Below are positions 62,907 through 64,000 of a stretch of 64,000 nt of DNA, piece after piece. Source of the DNA: BOKV01 sp049289295 (GTDB taxonomy: Bacteria; Pseudomonadota; Alphaproteobacteria; Rhizobiales; Rhizobiaceae); NCBI GenBank assembly GCA_049289295.1, contig JBATLL010000075.1:124001-188000 (forward strand), in the 5' to 3' direction. The position numbers were made by a program, and so were the translations under genes. A model generated the notes under the pieces. It searched no databases. It was not told the DNA's origin and worked only from the letters and a program-made list of their open reading frames with translations. Position 1 is the stretch's first letter. Each line of letters begins with the position of its first letter.

Positions 62907-63653
62907 ATGGCTGATTTCCGTAACAACATGGCGCGTTCTGGCGGTGTAGCAGGCCGCGTTGACGCGGAATTTGACGAAGGTCTTCGCAGCTACATGCTGC
63001 GGGTCTACAACTACATGGCGCTAGCGCTGGCAGTGACAGGCGTCGCTGCGCTTGGCACATTCAACCTCGCGATATCAAATGGCCAACTCACCGGACTTGG
63101 TGAGGTGCTTTACGCAAGCCCGCTGAAATATGTGGTCATGTTTGCGCCGCTGGCACTGGTGTTCTTCCTCTCCTTCCGCATCAATTCGATGAGCGTTGCA
63201 GCAGCCCAGCTTACCTTCTGGATCTACTCCGCTCTGGTCGGGATCTCGCTTTCGACGATCTTCCTGGTTTTCACCGCAACCTCGATCACGCAGACCTTTT
63301 TCGTGACCGCAGCGGCGTTTGGTGCGCTGAGCCTTTACGGGTACACGACAAAGCGTGACCTGTCGGCGATGGGTTCCTTCATGGTCATGGGCCTTTTCGG
63401 TCTCATCATCGCGACAGTCGTAAACCTGTTCCTGCAGTCTTCGGCAATGCAGTTCGCGATCTCGGTGATCGGCGTGTTTGTGTTTGCCGGCCTGACCGCC
63501 TGGGATACACAGAAAATCAAGAACATGTATGACTATGTCGCGCATGACGAGACGATGCTGGGCCGCACCGCAATCATGGGTGCCCTGTCTCTCTACCTTG
63601 ATTTCATCAACTTGTTCATGTTCATGCTGCAGTTCCTGGGTAACAGGGAATAA
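62907..63653 (+). CDS. ybhL: Bax inhibitor-1/YccA family membrane protein YbhL
   Basis: The ATG at 62907 follows GGGAG by six bases and gives 248 residues. Seven hydrophobic helices follow a soluble N-terminus of about 35 residues; AGLTAWDTQKIKNMYD and ALSLYLDFINLFMFMLQFLG are the C-terminal BI-1 signature with its paired acidic residues. BI-1 proteins are pH-sensitive calcium-leak channels or protease-associated proteins in the inner membrane. A structured leader precedes it and a strong terminator follows, so it is monocistronic. Confidence 0.95.
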   Translation: MADFRNNMARSGGVAGRVDAEFDEGLRSYMLRVYNYMALALAVTGVAALGTFNLAISNGQLTGLGEVLYASPLKYVVMFAPLALVFFLSFRINSMSVAAAQLTFWIYSALVGISLSTIFLVFTATSITQTFFVTAAAFGALSLYGYTTKRDLSAMGSFMVMGLFGLIIATVVNLFLQSSAMQFAISVIGVFVFAGLTAWDTQKIKNMYDYVAHDETMLGRTAIMGALSLYLDFINLFMFMLQFLGNRE

Positions 63654-63677
63654 GGCCGAACAAATCCGAATTGTTGA

Positions 63678-63705
63678 GGGCGCCCCAGTGGCGCCCTTTT
63701 CTTTT
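63678..63705 (+). terminator. Rho-independent terminator of ybhL
   Basis: Stem GGGCGCC/GGCGCCC (7 bp) with loop CCAGT, followed by TTTTCTTTT. It lies 25 bases past the stop codon. Confidence 0.9.
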
Positions 63706-63766
63706 CATTGGACCTGATGCATTTCGAGTGTGATGCAATTGCTGAAAACAACTGGGCATTCGGGAA

Positions 63767-64000
63767 ATGGGTGAAGTGAGAATCCGCGGTGCGGAACAGC
63801 AGGATATTGCTGCCATCCGTGACATCTACGCCCTCAATGTGGAGACCGGTACGGCCTCCTATGAGCTGGTGGCGCCAAGTCACAGCGAGATGATTGACCG
63901 TTTCCAGGCAATCCACGGCAAAGGCTATCCCTACCTCGTTGCAGAACAGGGCAACAAGATCATCGGCTATGCCTACGCTTCGCCATTTCGCACTCGTCCC
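63767..64000 (+). CDS. GNAT family N-acetyltransferase, N-terminal part (truncated by window edge)
   Basis: Seventy-eight codons are in the window. The start of a phosphinothricin-acetyltransferase-like GNAT is clear: an N-terminal strand (VRIRGAEQQDIAAIRDIY), TASYELVAPS, and GYPYLVAEQGNKIIGYAYASPF (beta 2-4, here ending at FRTRP). Members acetylate methionine sulfone or sulfoximine and similar amines. The ATG at 63767 is weakly supported by GGGAA just before it; a GTG three codons later is possible. Confidence 0.82.
   Translation, partial: MGEVRIRGAEQQDIAAIRDIYALNVETGTASYELVAPSHSEMIDRFQAIHGKGYPYLVAEQGNKIIGYAYASPFRTRP

Overview
The window looks like a stretch of core chromosome from an alphaproteobacterium of the order Hyphomicrobiales (Rhizobiales), probably near the Phyllobacteriaceae/Brucellaceae. 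This placement is inferred from gene content and order: leuD-DUF2798-leuB-DUF6314-asd, rsmB-heparinase-purH, tsaD-gpsA-EVE back to back with hemC-hemD-mic60-hemY, an imuA-imuB-dnaE2 cassette, TTAA-N7-TTAA sites of the CtrA type, a GTTC-N7-GTTC LexA box, and a small-RNA locus with three CCTCCTCCC loops. I see no insertion sequence, integrase, phage gene or CRISPR array, and no block of clearly foreign composition.

Layout. 1-1.2 kb: the start of a thioredoxin-like protein, a Pro-tRNA editing deacylase and tRNA-Gly(GCC). 1.4-4.3 kb: a sugar-acid dehydratase of the IlvD/Edd family and a pirin. 4.3-10.3 kb: the SOS mutasome dnaE2-imuB-imuA, read leftward from a perfect LexA box. 10.5-15.6 kb: a CitE-like lyase with a DUF1737 gene, then leucine synthesis (leuD, leuB) and aspartate-semialdehyde dehydrogenase. 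15.7-21.2 kb: lytic transglycosylase, carbonic anhydrase, DUF429, pyridoxal kinase and a UMF1-family transporter. 21.2-26.4 kb: purH, heparinase-like protein, rsmB and the succinate dehydrogenase assembly factor SdhAF4. 26.5-28.9 kb: a TadG-like von Willebrand protein under a CtrA-type site, followed by a non-coding region with two opposed small transcription units. 28.9-35.2 kb: acetyl-CoA synthetase, an M15-like lipoprotein, a methyltransferase resembling the ETF-beta lysine methyltransferase, an EVE protein, gpsA and tsaD. 35.3-41.7 kb: hemC, hemD, a Mic60/mitofilin homologue, hemY and a thiamine-diphosphate enzyme. 41.8-54.8 kb: tRNA-Thr(CGT) and mixed housekeeping genes including ppa, typA, an M3 oligopeptidase joined to a TAXI-type binding protein, and argG. 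54.8-64 kb: rlmN, an IalB-like protein, LMW phosphatase, RNA 2',3'-cyclic phosphodiesterase, an arylesterase, a YbbA/YbbP-type ABC exporter and ybhL behind a structured leader.

The most interesting part is the gap between the TadG-like gene and acsA. On the plus strand (about 28.09-28.25 kb) three consecutive hairpins each show the nonamer CCTCCTCCC in the loop, and the last hairpin is a terminator. This matches the architecture of the alpha-r14 / NfeR1 / 'cuckoo' anti-Shine-Dalgarno sRNAs. Facing it on the minus strand is a compact unit with a good promoter, a Shine-Dalgarno sequence complementary over 14 bases to the 16S rRNA tail, a 20-codon ORF and a strong terminator. I do not recognise that unit. 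Its Shine-Dalgarno is complementary to the core of the sRNA loops, so a sponge or autoregulatory pair is possible but not shown.
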